From NCBI GenBank assembly GCA_022826745.1, contig JAJDUI010000024.1, positions 1 to 64,000 on the forward strand: a DNA stretch of 64,000 bases. The letters run 5' to 3'. Source of the stretch: Thermoanaerobaculia bacterium. Lineage in GTDB: Bacteria; Acidobacteriota; Thermoanaerobaculia; Multivoradales; Multivoraceae. The notes below the pieces were generated by a model. The model worked only from the letters and a program-made list of their open reading frames with translations. It was not told where the DNA came from and searched no databases. Made by a program: the position numbers and the translations under genes. Below, one piece after another: positions 39,388-49,800 of this stretch (its first letter is position 1; the number at the start of each line of letters is the position of its first letter).

Positions 39388-41328
39388 TCAGGCCTCCATC
39401 CTATGCCGGGGCCGCAGCACGCGCCGCCGGTCCCCCTCTCGGCGCGTCAACCTCTGGCGGTCCAGGTGCTCCAGCAGGGGAATCGCCCACTTCCGGGTGA
39501 GGCCGAAGCGGTCCTTGAACTCGGCGACGGTGAAGGTGTCCCAGCCCGTGGCGAGCAGATCGGCCTGGAACCGTTCCAGGGCGGACGCGGCGAGGAGGAG
39601 GCCGTTGGGCAGCCGGACCAGCTTGTCGCGCTCGACCAGGTAGCGGAGGACGCCGTCGAAGACCTGGGTCTTGGCCCCTAGGGTGCGGCAAAGCTCCTCG
39701 GGCGAGCCGGGGGTCAGTCCCTGCACCTCGAAGCCTTCGACGATGTCCCGGGCCAGTTTCGATTCGGCGCCGGTCAGTTCGCTGGTGCGATCCGGGAGAG
39801 TCACGAGTTCGCCGTCCGTGACGATTGCTTCGTCCTTGCCGCCGCGGCTCGACCAGTCCAGGTAGGCCGGGGCGAGGTCGGCGGCCCGCGCGCCCAGCAG
39901 CCGGCGGACCAGTTCGGCCTTCGGCATGCCGCGCGACAGGCGGTCGGCGGCGAAGTGGGCCTCGACCAGACGCCGGGCACGCCGGGTCACGCGACGGACC
40001 GTGGTCGCGGTGACGAAGCGGCCGCCGGCGCCCGCTTCGAGCAGCAGGCCCGCCTGCGCGGCGCCGTTCAGCACCTCCCGGGCGTCGGCGGGGACGACGC
40101 CCAGACGCAGGGCGAGTTCGGTCACAGCCAGACCGGCCTCGCGGCTGCCGGCGGCCCACTGCACGGCGGCGGCCTGCCGGCCGCCGGAGCCGAGCGCGTC
40201 GATTGTCGGTCCGAGAGCCTTGCCTCGAGGACGCCTCCAGGCCGGGTCGAGCACGTCGCCGCCGCCGAGCGTCGTCTGGGGCGAGGGTCTGCGAATGACG
40301 AAGCGGTCGCCGCGAACCGCCACCAGGGGCTCGTCGAGCCGGATCTCGGCCATCGCTTCCTGGCCGGGCATGAGCCGGGCGGCGTCGAGCGGCCGCAGCT
40401 TGCCGATCCGCTGCGCGGCGTTCACGTGAAGCCGCACCGGGCTGCTGCCGTCGAGCGCTTCGGGCGCCGTGACGAGCAGCCGGCACCGCACGAGCAGGGA
40501 AGTCGTGGCGCGGTAGACGCCGGGCGCCGTCAACTCGTGGCCGCGGGCGACCTGCTCGAGATCGACGCCGACGAGCTGGAGCGACGTGCGCTCGCCGGCC
40601 TCCGCCTGCTGGCGGCTGTCACCGTGGACCTCGATGCTGCGTACGCGGGCACGGCCCGCGGCTGGCAGGATGTCCAGTTCGTCGCCGATGCTCACGGTGC
40701 CCCGGGCGAGGGTGCCGGTGACCAGCACGCCGAGTCCCCGCAGGTGAAAGGCGCGGTCGATCGGCAGCCGGGCGGGAAGGCGGCGATAACGGTCGATCGG
40801 GGCCGCCGACCTGGCAAGCTCCACCAGGGCCGCACGGAGCCGGTCCAGGCCCTCGCCGGTCTGGGCCGACACCGGCAGGATCGGCGCGCCGGCGAACGGG
40901 GTTTCGGCAAGCGCCTCCTCGAGCTCCAGCTCGGCGAGCTCCACGAGGTCGGCCGACACGAGGTCCGTCTTGGAGAGCACCGCCAGACCGGCGGGGATCC
41001 GGAGCAGCGAGCAGATCGCGAGGTGCTCCAGGGTCTGCGGCATGACGCCCTCGTCGGCGGCCACGACCAGCACCATCATCTGAATGCCGCCGAGCCCTGC
41101 GAGGGCGTTGTGAACGAAGCGCTCGTGGCCGGGCACGTCGACGAAGCCGATCTGCCAGCCGTCCTCGACCATCGAGGCGAAGCCGAGGTCGATCGTGATG
41201 CCGCGCTGCTTCTCCTCTTCCCAGCGGTCGCAGTCGACCCCGGTCAGGGCCTGGACGAGCCGCGTCTTGCCGTGATCGACGTGACCCGCGGTGCCGACGA
41301 CGAACCGGTTGGCGACCACCCCGTTCAC
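39388..41328 (-). CDS. selB: Selenocysteine-specific elongation factor
   Basis: Delivers Sec-tRNA to UGA codons marked by a SECIS hairpin. 646 aa. GTPase domain: [50 protein letters not shown]-Tu-like domains to about 360; then winged-helix repeats that bind SECIS RNA (about 440-640, e.g. [20 protein letters not shown]). GTG start at 41328 overlaps the ntrX stop as GTGA. No selA, selC or selD is in the window, so a full Sec system can only be inferred elsewhere in the genome. Confidence 0.93.
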   Translation of the reverse strand: MNGVVANRFVVGTAGHVDHGKTRLVQALTGVDCDRWEEEKQRGITIDLGFASMVEDGWQIGFVDVPGHERFVHNALAGLGGIQMMVLVVAADEGVMPQTLEHLAICSLLRIPAGLAVLSKTDLVSADLVELAELELEEALAETPFAGAPILPVSAQTGEGLDRLRAALVELARSAAPIDRYRRLPARLPIDRAFHLRGLGVLVTGTLARGTVSIGDELDILPAAGRARVRSIEVHGDSRQQAEAGERTSLQLVGVDLEQVARGHELTAPGVYRATTSLLVRCRLLVTAPEALDGSSPVRLHVNAAQRIGKLRPLDAARLMPGQEAMAEIRLDEPLVAVRGDRFVIRRPSPQTTLGGGDVLDPAWRRPRGKALGPTIDALGSGGRQAAAVQWAAGSREAGLAVTELALRLGVVPADAREVLNGAAQAGLLLEAGAGGRFVTATTVRRVTRRARRLVEAHFAADRLSRGMPKAELVRRLLGARAADLAPAYLDWSSRGGKDEAIVTDGELVTLPDRTSELTGAESKLARDIVEGFEVQGLTPGSPEELCRTLGAKTQVFDGVLRYLVERDKLVRLPNGLLLAASALERFQADLLATGWDTFTVAEFKDRFGLTRKWAIPLLEHLDRQRLTRREGDRRRVLRPRHRMEA

Positions 41329-42692
41329 GAACCGCGTTCGGGGTCGATGCCGTAGGCCTGGAGCTTGCGATACAGGTGGCGGCGGTCGATTCCGAGGTCC
41401 CTGGCGGCCTGGGAGACGTTGCCGCCGGCGGCGCCGAGCCGGCGCTCGATGTACAGCCGCTCGAAGGTCTCGCGGGCCTCCTTGAGCGAGGCGTAGTCGT
41501 TGCCCACCTGGGCGATCGCGTCGGCGCCGCGTACCCGCGGCGGCAGGTCCGCTTCCATGACCACGTCGCCGGGCGCCATGATCATCAGGCGTTCGCTCAG
41601 GTTGCGGAGTTCCCGCACGTTTCCCGGCCACGAGTAGGCGACCAGCCGTTCGAGCGCCCGGGGGTCGACCGTCTTCGGGCGGCGGCCGGCCTCGGCGGCG
41701 AAGCGTTGGAGGAAGTGGTCGATCAGGGCCGGGATGTCCTCGTGCCGGTCGCGAAGGGCCGGCACGTGGAGCGGAATGACGGCGAGCCGGAAGTAGAGGT
41801 CCTCGCGGAACCGGCCGGCGGGGAGTTCACCCTCTTCCAGGTTCTTGTTCGTCGCCGCCAGCACCCGCACGTCGACCTCGATCGGCTCGGAGCCTCCCAC
41901 CCGCTCGAAGCGCTGCTCCTCCAGCACGCGCAGCACCTTGGCCTGGGTGTTCAGCGACATGTCGGCGATCTCGTCCAGAAACAGGGTGCCTCCGTCGGCC
42001 TGTTCGAACCGTCCGCGGCGGTTCTCCGAGGCTCCGGTGAAGGCGCCCTTGATGTGCCCGAAGAGCTCGCTCTCGATCAGTTCCTCCGGGATCGCGGCGC
42101 AGTTCACTTCGACGAAGGCGCGGCTCCGGCGCTGGGAGAGGCCGTGGACGCGCCGCGCGACGAGCTCCTTGCCCGTGCCGTTCTCGCCGGTGATCAGGAT
42201 CCGGCTCTCGGCGCGAGCCGCGAGCTTCAGTTCGTCCTTCAACTGCCGCATCGACGGTGAGTCGCCGATGAGCTGGCGCTCGGGATCGAGCCGGTTCGAC
42301 AGTTCCAGCACCTGGCGTTCGAGACGGTTCCGCTCCAGGGCGTTCTCGACCGACACGACGACCCGATTGAGCGCCAGCGGCTTCTCCAGGAAGTCGTGCG
42401 CGCCGACGCGCATGGCCTTGACCGCCGTATCGATGTTCCCGTGGCCGGAGATGACGATGACCGGCGTCTGGAAGTCGCCCTCCCGGAGCTCCTCCAGGAT
42501 CTCCAGACCGTCGCGGTCGGGCAGCCAGACGTCGAGCAGGACGAGATCGAACTCGTCGCTCGCCATCAGCGCCTGGCCGCTCACCGCGTCCGCCGCCGCC
42601 GTCACCGAGTGGCCCTCGTCCTCGAGGATGTCCCGCAGCGTCTGGCGGATCCCGGCCTCGTCGTCGACGATCAGAATGCGCGCCTTGCTCAT
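41325..42692 (-). CDS. NtrX-like sigma-54 response regulator
   Basis: A 455-aa NtrC-family activator. Receiver domain about 1-120 with phospho-acceptor Asp54 (LVLLDVWLPDRDG); AAA+ domain with Walker A GENGTGKEL, an intact sigma-54 loop KGAFTGASEN and Walker B GGTLFLDEIADM; Fis-type helix-turn-helix at the end (NVSQAARDLGIDRRHLYRKL). It should be phosphorylated by the NtrY-like kinase encoded 24 bases upstream. Targets are unknown; the downstream operon genes selB-ald are not necessarily its targets. Confidence 0.93.
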   Translation of the reverse strand: MSKARILIVDDEAGIRQTLRDILEDEGHSVTAAADAVSGQALMASDEFDLVLLDVWLPDRDGLEILEELREGDFQTPVIVISGHGNIDTAVKAMRVGAHDFLEKPLALNRVVVSVENALERNRLERQVLELSNRLDPERQLIGDSPSMRQLKDELKLAARAESRILITGENGTGKELVARRVHGLSQRRSRAFVEVNCAAIPEELIESELFGHIKGAFTGASENRRGRFEQADGGTLFLDEIADMSLNTQAKVLRVLEEQRFERVGGSEPIEVDVRVLAATNKNLEEGELPAGRFREDLYFRLAVIPLHVPALRDRHEDIPALIDHFLQRFAAEAGRRPKTVDPRALERLVAYSWPGNVRELRNLSERLMIMAPGDVVMEADLPPRVRGADAIAQVGNDYASLKEARETFERLYIERRLGAAGGNVSQAARDLGIDRRHLYRKLQAYGIDPERGS

Positions 42693-42716
42693 CGTTGGAT
42701 GCCGGTGAGCGCGGTT

Positions 42717-44990
42717 CTACCGCGGCAACTCGGACTGGGGCAACCCGGACTGGGGCAATTCAATGGTGAAGGTCGTGCCGTGAGGCTCGTTGTCCTCGAC
42801 CCGGATCGAGCCATTGTGGTCGCTGACGATGCGCTGGACAATGGCAAGACCCAGACCCGACCCTCGTCCCTTGGTCGAAAAGTAGGGCAGGAAGAGCTTC
42901 TCGCGGGCCCCCTTCGGCACGCCGCTGCCGGTGTCCCGGACGGAGAGGTCGAAGACCCCGTTGCGGCGGCTGGCCCGGACCGTCACCTGACCGGGCGGGT
43001 TGGTGGCGGCGATGGCGTTGTCCAGCAGGTTGACCAGGGCGGAGCGCATCTGGTCGGCGTCGAGCTTGGCATGGAGACCCTCTTCGCCGGCCTCGATGCG
43101 CGCCTCGACCGCGACTCCGGGTTTCAACTCGCGGTACAGGTCGACCGTTTCGCTGATCAGCTTCGCTATGTCGACATCGCGGGGCTGAGGGCGCCGCATG
43201 CGTGCGTAGCGCGCGAACTGGTCCACGAGGTTCTGCATGTTGCCGACCTCGCGGACGACGATCTGCGCTCCCTCTTCGACCGCGGCGCCGAGGCTCGCGT
43301 CGTTGCCTTGCGCCTTGCGCAGCAGTCGCTCCGCGGCGAGCTTGATCGGAGTCAGCGGGTTCTTGATCTCATGCGCGATCCGGCGCGCTGCCTCCGTCCA
43401 GGTGGCGGCCTTCTGGGCGTCGAGCAGCGCGGTCAGATCCTCGATCACGAGGACGTGGCCGAGGAACTCGAAGCCGCCGCTGCCGTCCGGGGCGCGCAGC
43501 GGGCTGGTCTTGACCTCGAGGGTTTTCCAGTCGTCCCTGCCGCCGAGGCTGACTTCGCGACGGGCCGGGGTCGTCCCGGAGCGGCGCGGGCCGGTCGCAC
43601 CCCGGACCGTCGAATCCGGCAGGTCGGCGAACACGGCCTCGACGCCCTTGTCCGGGAGCAACTCGCTCAGGGCTTCGGGCGGCGCGCCGGCGAGGGAAAC
43701 GTGCGCCGGAAGCCCCAGCATCTCCGTCGCGGCACGGTTGCAGGTCAGGATGCGGCCGTCGCGATCGAGGGAGAGAACGCCGGCCGGCCCGCTCTCGAGC
43801 ACCGCTTCGATGCGGGCGCGCTCGGCGTCCAGGCGGCGGTTCGTCGCCACCAGGTCGCGGTTCGATTCCTGCAACGCGCCGGTCATCCGGTTGAAGGAGT
43901 CGACCAGGACCTGGACCTCGTCGTCGGCGGCCGCCTCGACCCGGTGTTCCAGGTCGCCGCCGGCGATGCGCCGGGTGCCGTCCGCCAGAGCTTCGATCGG
44001 ACCGGTTACCCGGCCGGCCAGGTAGAGACCGACCCAGCACGAGACGAGCAGGATGCACAGGGTCACGGTCAGGAACAGGAGCCAGTAAGCGGCCCGGATC
44101 TCGTCGCGTTGGGCGTGCAGTTGCCGCCGGGACTGGTAGGCGGCGATCAGGGTCTCCGTGCTGCCGGCGAGCTCGGCATCGAGCAGCCTGCCGGCGACGG
44201 CCACCGTGGTCTCGGCGCCTCCTTCCCGCGCCGCCGCGGCCAGGATCAGGCGCTCCTCGCTGCCGGCCACTTCGCCGATGGCCCGGGCGGCGCCGGTGCG
44301 GACCGCTTCGAGCAGCATGCCGCGGGTCGGCTCGGGCCGTTCGGAAAGAGCCTGCGGATTGACCGTGGCGTGCAGGAAGGTGGTGTCCCGGTAGACCGCC
44401 AGGTAGTCGAGGTCGGCCTCCGAAAGGGCCTCGCCGAGCGCCCCCAGCAGCCGGCCGCGCCCGCGCGGGCTGTCGAGGTCCGGGCTCTCGGTATCGGCGA
44501 GAAAGCGCTCCGCGTCGCGAAGCAACTCGTTCTGCTGCGTCGAGGTCAGGGCCTGGGAGACCTGGTTCGCCGGCTCCAGCAGATCGTCGATGTCGGTCCG
44601 GAACATGCGGTCGATCGAGCCCTGGAGCAATTCCGTGGCGTAGGCGAACAGGACGAGTCCCGGGATCAGCGACAGGCCGATGTAGGTGAGGATCAGCTTC
44701 GTGCGGAACTTGGCGCCCAGACGCTGGCGCCTGCGCTCGATCCACAGCTTGGTCAGGTTGCGGACGAGTACGAAGACGACGACCAGGATCAGCACCACGT
44801 TCAGATTGCGCAGCGCGAACAGCAGGATGCTGTTGTTCAGCACCGTGGGGTCGATCTCGCGGCCGCGCTGGAGCGCGTAGTAGCCCACCGTCGGCACGGC
44901 GAGGGAGAGCGCCAGGAGCCAGACCAGGAAGCGGTTGGTCTTGATGAGTTCCCGCAGGGGCGGGCGGGTCGCGGTCAGGCGCTGGATCAC
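42717..44990 (-). CDS. NtrY-like sensor histidine kinase
   Basis: A 757-aa membrane kinase. Membrane helices at about 20-45, 55-80, 90-120 and 295-315 flank a periplasmic sensing domain (about 120-290); then HAMP (about 320-370), PAS (about 390-510), HisKA with His540 in RRIAHEIKNPLTPIKLAAER, and HATPase (LLDNAIAATNPPGQ, DTGSGVP, GRGSGLGLAIVQR). Starts with GTG at 44990, overlapping the DUF4390 stop as GTGA. Partner of the NtrX-like regulator. Confidence 0.94.
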   Translation of the reverse strand: MIQRLTATRPPLRELIKTNRFLVWLLALSLAVPTVGYYALQRGREIDPTVLNNSILLFALRNLNVVLILVVVFVLVRNLTKLWIERRRQRLGAKFRTKLILTYIGLSLIPGLVLFAYATELLQGSIDRMFRTDIDDLLEPANQVSQALTSTQQNELLRDAERFLADTESPDLDSPRGRGRLLGALGEALSEADLDYLAVYRDTTFLHATVNPQALSERPEPTRGMLLEAVRTGAARAIGEVAGSEERLILAAAAREGGAETTVAVAGRLLDAELAGSTETLIAAYQSRRQLHAQRDEIRAAYWLLFLTVTLCILLVSCWVGLYLAGRVTGPIEALADGTRRIAGGDLEHRVEAAADDEVQVLVDSFNRMTGALQESNRDLVATNRRLDAERARIEAVLESGPAGVLSLDRDGRILTCNRAATEMLGLPAHVSLAGAPPEALSELLPDKGVEAVFADLPDSTVRGATGPRRSGTTPARREVSLGGRDDWKTLEVKTSPLRAPDGSGGFEFLGHVLVIEDLTALLDAQKAATWTEAARRIAHEIKNPLTPIKLAAERLLRKAQGNDASLGAAVEEGAQIVVREVGNMQNLVDQFARYARMRRPQPRDVDIAKLISETVDLYRELKPGVAVEARIEAGEEGLHAKLDADQMRSALVNLLDNAIAATNPPGQVTVRASRRNGVFDLSVRDTGSGVPKGAREKLFLPYFSTKGRGSGLGLAIVQRIVSDHNGSIRVEDNEPHGTTFTIELPQSGLPQSELPR

Positions 44991-45601
44991 TCGGCCTCCC
45001 CGGTGCCGATCCGGCGCTGGGCGGACCGGAAGGGCGTCGTCTGGGCCCAGGCGGTGTGAACCCGGTCCGGAATCAGGCCGAGCCGGGTTCGGGTCCGGAC
45101 TTCGGCGCGCACCCGCAGCACCAGTCGCCCCGGTGGTTCGTCGGCCAGCTCGACCGACGGCAGCCCCTCAAAGGTCGTCAGCGCTCGTTCGAGGTCCTCC
45201 TGCGAGGTGACGACCCGGCTGGCGTAGAGCTCACCGTCGCGCTTGAAGTTGACGAGGTACTCGCGGGTAAGGGCGTTGTACATCGCCACGACCTGCAGCC
45301 GCGTGGCGACGACGGCCTTGTCGAACCAGCGCCGCCGGATGCGCCGGACCTGAATGTCGTAGGTGAAGCCGGTAGGCAGCCCGCTCTCGATCTTCTCCCA
45401 GGTGCGCTCGTCGAGTGCCCGGTCCAGGCGGAAGCTGACCAGGAGCACCGGACCTTCGCGCACGGCGGAGAGTCCGGCGATGGCCGCTCCGGCAGACCGG
45501 ACGGAAGCCTGTCGCGGCGGCTGGGCCGCGAGTGCGTCGCCGCCCAGAACGCTCGACAGGCTGAGCGCGCAGATCAGCCGTCCCGCCCGCGGGACTCCCA
45601 T
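44987..45601 (-). CDS. DUF4390-type exported protein
   Basis: A 204-aa protein with a signal peptide (about 1-26). The body (LDRALDERTWEKIESGLPTG, followed by FTYDIQVRRIRRRWFD, and FKRDGELYASRVVTSQEDLE) matches my memory of DUF4390, which often sits next to NtrY kinases. Probably periplasmic; a role in the kinase's signal is inference. First gene of the ntrYX-selB-ald operon. Confidence 0.8.
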   Translation of the reverse strand: MGVPRAGRLICALSLSSVLGGDALAAQPPRQASVRSAGAAIAGLSAVREGPVLLVSFRLDRALDERTWEKIESGLPTGFTYDIQVRRIRRRWFDKAVVATRLQVVAMYNALTREYLVNFKRDGELYASRVVTSQEDLERALTTFEGLPSVELADEPPGRLVLRVRAEVRTRTRLGLIPDRVHTAWAQTTPFRSAQRRIGTGEAE

Positions 45602-45837
45602 GGCATGACCCTACCAGTCCGCGGCGCCGCGCTCCGGGCAACGTGTCTCCCCACAACGGTCGACGTGGATCTCGACCGTGCCGCCAACCACCGGACCCCG
45701 GCGACGAGGAGTCCTCCTTCCGGCATGGGGCCGGTCTCCTCCGCCAAGTTCCGTAACACGGCGAAGCCCGACTGGAGGCAGTCAGAGCCTCTGGACAAAG
45801 GAACAAGAAGTAACAAGGGAGGAACAAGGGCTTCGGC

Positions 45838-45865
45838 TTGACACGGGGCCACGCACTGATATGGG
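45838..45865 (+). promoter_or_regulatory. Sigma-70-like promoter of cassette copy B
   Basis: Perfect -35 TTGACA (45838-45843), 16-base spacer, -10 TATGGG (45860-45865), giving a leader of about 80 bases before the ATG at 45949. The rest of the 347-base gap 45602-45948 shows no gene and no similarity that I can see to the upstream regions of cassette copy A. Confidence 0.5.
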
Positions 45866-45948
45866 ATCTCACCGCGCGCTCCGAACGGCCCGTTGCTGTG
45901 GCGCGCCTTCCTACTTCAGGGACCGAGAAAGGGGACAGCGAGCAAGAC

Positions 45949-46851
45949 ATGGAGAGGAGCCGGAAGATCCTGATCGGGGTCGCATTGACGTTGCTGGTTG
46001 AGCCAGCAGCAGGACAGGTAACAGAGTACTTCGAGTTCGGCACGAGTTCGTACCCGTGGAGGTCTGTCGACGTGCTACTAGACGAGCGAGGGAACCTGAT
46101 TGCCCCGGGGCTTCGGCCGGACACGATCGAGACGTTGGAGGAGCAAATCGAGGGCTTCCGAAAGAAACACGGATCGGCTGCAGAGAACGGACTTCATGAG
46201 GGCACAGTTCCCGAGGAGGATCTCTGCGGGGCGTCATACCCTCGCCCAACTATCGTCAGGCCGCCTGGAGCGGACCACGTCGACTTCGTGATGATGACAT
46301 CTGACGTGGCCGTAACCGCGACCATCGGGGAGATGGTCATGGGATTCAAGGGACCGTCCCCTGTTGCGTTCGTCTCGCTTGAGCGAGTTGAACCTCTCCA
46401 TCGCTACTCTCCCTCTCCTAGCCATGCTCTGGTGTCCCTTGGCCGGCTAGTGGCGAGAGACATGGTCTTCTGTTCCTGGGTAGGCGGCAGAAGAGGGTTC
46501 AATGGGCGTCCCGGAGACAAAGTACTGCTCATCGGTTCATGGGACAAGGGCGTCGTCCAACCCAATGCGGTCGCAATGTTCTCCGAGGACTCGCCTTCTC
46601 TGGAGTGGTGGCTCGGCCTTTCCAGCTACACGATCAACCAAGTTGAGGAATCGGCGTACAGGGTGGCTGCGTCTGGCCTCTACGCCTATGCCACCGAGGC
46701 GCGGCGTGCCGATGACCTGAACGAGAACGTTTGGGAACTCCACGGCGAAGTAGGGAGCCAGGTTGAACAAGCGGCCGACGACGACTGCGTTCTCTCCGGT
46801 GCCGTGCAGACGCACGAAGGCTGGAATCTCACCAGAGACTGCGAACATTGA
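45949..46851 (+). CDS. Cassette partner protein, copy B (unknown, exported)
   Basis: A 300-aa paralogue of the 9663-10769 product. Signal peptide about 1-23 (RKILIGVALTLLVEPAAG). Shared blocks: HGSAAENGLHEGTVPEEDLC; VAVTATIGEMVMGF; PLHRYSPSPSHALVSLGRLV followed by RDMVFC; KVLLIGSWDKGVV; and DCVLSGAVQTHEGWNLTRDC at the very end, so it ends where copy A has its extra 40 residues. The start ATG at 45949 is chosen by the signal peptide and paralogue alignment. Its TGA overlaps the next gene's TTG as TTGA. Base composition around the end of this gene and the start of the next is clearly poorer in GC than neighbouring genes. Confidence 0.75.
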   Translation: MERSRKILIGVALTLLVEPAAGQVTEYFEFGTSSYPWRSVDVLLDERGNLIAPGLRPDTIETLEEQIEGFRKKHGSAAENGLHEGTVPEEDLCGASYPRPTIVRPPGADHVDFVMMTSDVAVTATIGEMVMGFKGPSPVAFVSLERVEPLHRYSPSPSHALVSLGRLVARDMVFCSWVGGRRGFNGRPGDKVLLIGSWDKGVVQPNAVAMFSEDSPSLEWWLGLSSYTINQVEESAYRVAASGLYAYATEARRADDLNENVWELHGEVGSQVEQAADDDCVLSGAVQTHEGWNLTRDCEH

Positions 46852-49800
46852 GGGCGCCACGGCGCCTCCTGGCGGTTGCGATCCTCGCAACCGCAGCGAC
46901 TACTAATGCCCCTGCACAGGAGACGCAGGAGTGCTCTATTCCTACCGACGACAGCCATAACTTCAAGAAAAGTACCGACATAGCCATCAAGGTCCCGGGC
47001 GTACTGACGCCTGGGGAGGACAAGACCGACGACCAGACCAAGGTAGACCTTGCCGTCACCTCTTGGGAGCATACGTGCGGCCGGCACAAGCTGCCGAAGT
47101 TGTACATGGCTAACGAGAACGGAAGGCTGTTCGACGACAACAGCAGGCTGCCTGCCGGAACCGATGTCTTTACTCTGAGACGAGGAACGCAGAAGGAGAT
47201 CGGCCTTTATGGTTTGACGCAAGCGGGAGGGCAAGCGATCTGCGCTCAGGTGCGGCTGGAAGCGAAGGAAGTCATCTGGTACACGGCCAAGGACGAGAGC
47301 AGGAGTCTCCCAGAGGCTTGCCAAGACTCTTTTGTGGTAACCCATGAGCTTGGGCACGTTCTTCTACTGGAGGACATGGTGGGCGACTCCTACACCGGTG
47401 CGTGCAAGGCACAGTCGATCATGGGTTCGTCGCCCAACGTCACGGTAAAGGACTGCGAGACAGTAGACGAGAAATTCCGGAAGGACCATCCGCTGGATTG
47501 CGAGACCGAGTCAGATCAGGACCATCCGGAGTGTTGCGAAGACGACGAGGAGGACGAAGAAGAGTCCGGCAGTGGGTCCATGTTCGAGGTGGGCGACGAC
47601 GGCATGCTGGTCTTCGTTGGGGCGACATCGTCCTCGTCGACCTGTCCTCGCCCCGGGGGAGGCGTATGCCCTCCGGGCGATCCGAACTGTGACGGCAAGC
47701 CCGACCGCGACGATGACCGGTGTGAAGGGAATCCGGGTCCCAACTGTCCGTTGGACTGCGACGCCAACCCGGCGCATCCCGACTGTGAGGTCAGCTGTCT
47801 TGAGGATCCGACCCAGCCGAGGTGCGGGAGCGTTCAGACTTGCGACGGACTCTGGTACGACCTGAACGGGAATGGTCGGATCGACGAGGGGGAGTGCATC
47901 CCGAATCAGTACAAGACGGTCCTGAACGGAGGAGGCAGGAGAACCGGAGCGGTGTCGTCCTCGATGACCGGTTCGAGCGGCGCGACCTACGCCCTTGGAG
48001 TGACGAAGCGGTCCGAGGTGATCGTGTCGTTGACCGGAATGACTCGGGACTTCGACTGCCAAGTCGTTCGAGGGCCTGGGCCGGCGCGAGACGGCACGCC
48101 TCCGCCCGACGCGGCAGCGGCGGGAGGAGGAGTCGCGGGCTCGACTACGCTGTCGTGTTCCACCAACGCCGGCGCCACGAGCGACTCCTGGAAGGGCGTA
48201 CTGGACGTCGGCTATCACTCGATTCAGGTCTGGCCGTTCGGCGCCGGGACCGGCAACTTCACGTTGGCCGTTTCGCTGACGGAACTCGAAGATGGGAGCA
48301 CGCCCGAACCCGTGCCGGCTGCCCGGAACCCTGTTCGCACGTTGGCGTTCGCCGACGCCAGGCAGGTGGCTTCAGGCGGTGGCGTCCAGGAGTACACCTT
48401 CAAGATCCCGTCCTTGGGCAGGGTGCGGGTCGATGTCACGGACATGACCACGGACTTCGACTGCTACGTAAAGGAGAACGGCACGATCAGGAGGCGCTGC
48501 ACGAACAGGTCCAAGACCGCCGATGATGAGTGGACCGGGAACCTGAGTGCGGGCGTTCACGTGGTCCAGGTGTTTGCGTGGCGAAAGGATGCCGGCTCGT
48601 ACGAGTTGAGGGTCGATGGACCGTCGCAGGCGGCGCCGCCGGCGGCTGAACCTCCAGCCGTGCCCGATCCCGATCCTGACCCCGATCCCGAGCCCGATCC
48701 CGAGCCCGATCCCGATCCCGAGCCCGACCCTGAGCCCGACCCGGACCCGGATCTGCCTGGGGCCCCGGCGCTCTCGGGCAGCGTCAACCTCACGAATCAG
48801 ATTCTGACTTGGACGGCGCCGACGAGCGCCAGCGACATCGCTCGCTACCAGTTGGAGACGAAGGACCCGGCTGTCGGGAACTGGCACTTTCCGGCCGGGG
48901 GTTCGGGGACGGCCTCGAGTCTGAGCGCCACGACGCTGACTTGGAACATCATGACTCCGGCTTCTCTGGTCCGGAGCTACCGCGTCCGGGCTACCAACGA
49001 GGACGGCGACGGCCCCTGGTCGAACGAAATCAAGCTGACCTCCCTGAGTCCGCCGGCGCGAGTGCCCATCAACGGCAGTGTGTCCGGTCGGACCCACAAC
49101 GTGACCTGGGCGGCCCCTCGGTCGGACAGGGCGATCACGAAGTACCAGTTGCAGACCAGGAACAACGCGACCAGTTCGTGGAGATGGCCTGACGCGGGTA
49201 CGCCGACGGCGTCGAACATGCCGGCAACCGCCAGATCGTGGAGCGTCGCGACCGCGACTGGCGTGAGCCGGCACTACCGGGTGCGGGCAGTCAGCGTCCT
49301 CGGCGACGGAGCGTGGTCGTCCCATGTGGAGCTCACCTCCGCGTCGGCACCGCCACTGACAGCGCCGAGGATCCCGGACTTCACCAACCTCCCGTCCGGT
49401 GGCGCCGTGAACACGAGGCTCCCCGCCGCATCGGGAGGCGTGTCGCCGTATCGCTACGGCTTGACGGGACTTCCCCCCGGAATCGCGTTCAACTCGACAA
49501 CGAGGGTCGCCAACGGCAAGTTGCCGGTGGTCAGCAGAAGCACGACCTACAACATGACTTACACGGTGACGGACAGCACCGGCGCAACCGACTCGACGTC
49601 CTTCTCTTCGACAGTCGTTCCGCCGCCAGTCCCGGCCGCGCCGACGCTGAGCGGCTCCGCCGCCGTGACCAGGCAGACCCTGTCCTGGGCCGAGCCCACC
49701 TCGGCGGCCCCGATCACCGGCTACCAACTGCAGGTGCGGAACTCCTCGACGAGCGGCTGGCGGTGTACGTCGGCCGGTGACGGAGCGTCATGCAGCCTGG

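Noticed and set aside
48663..48752. CRISPR-like repeat array
   Set aside because: It is an in-frame hexanucleotide repeat without spacers inside a gene.
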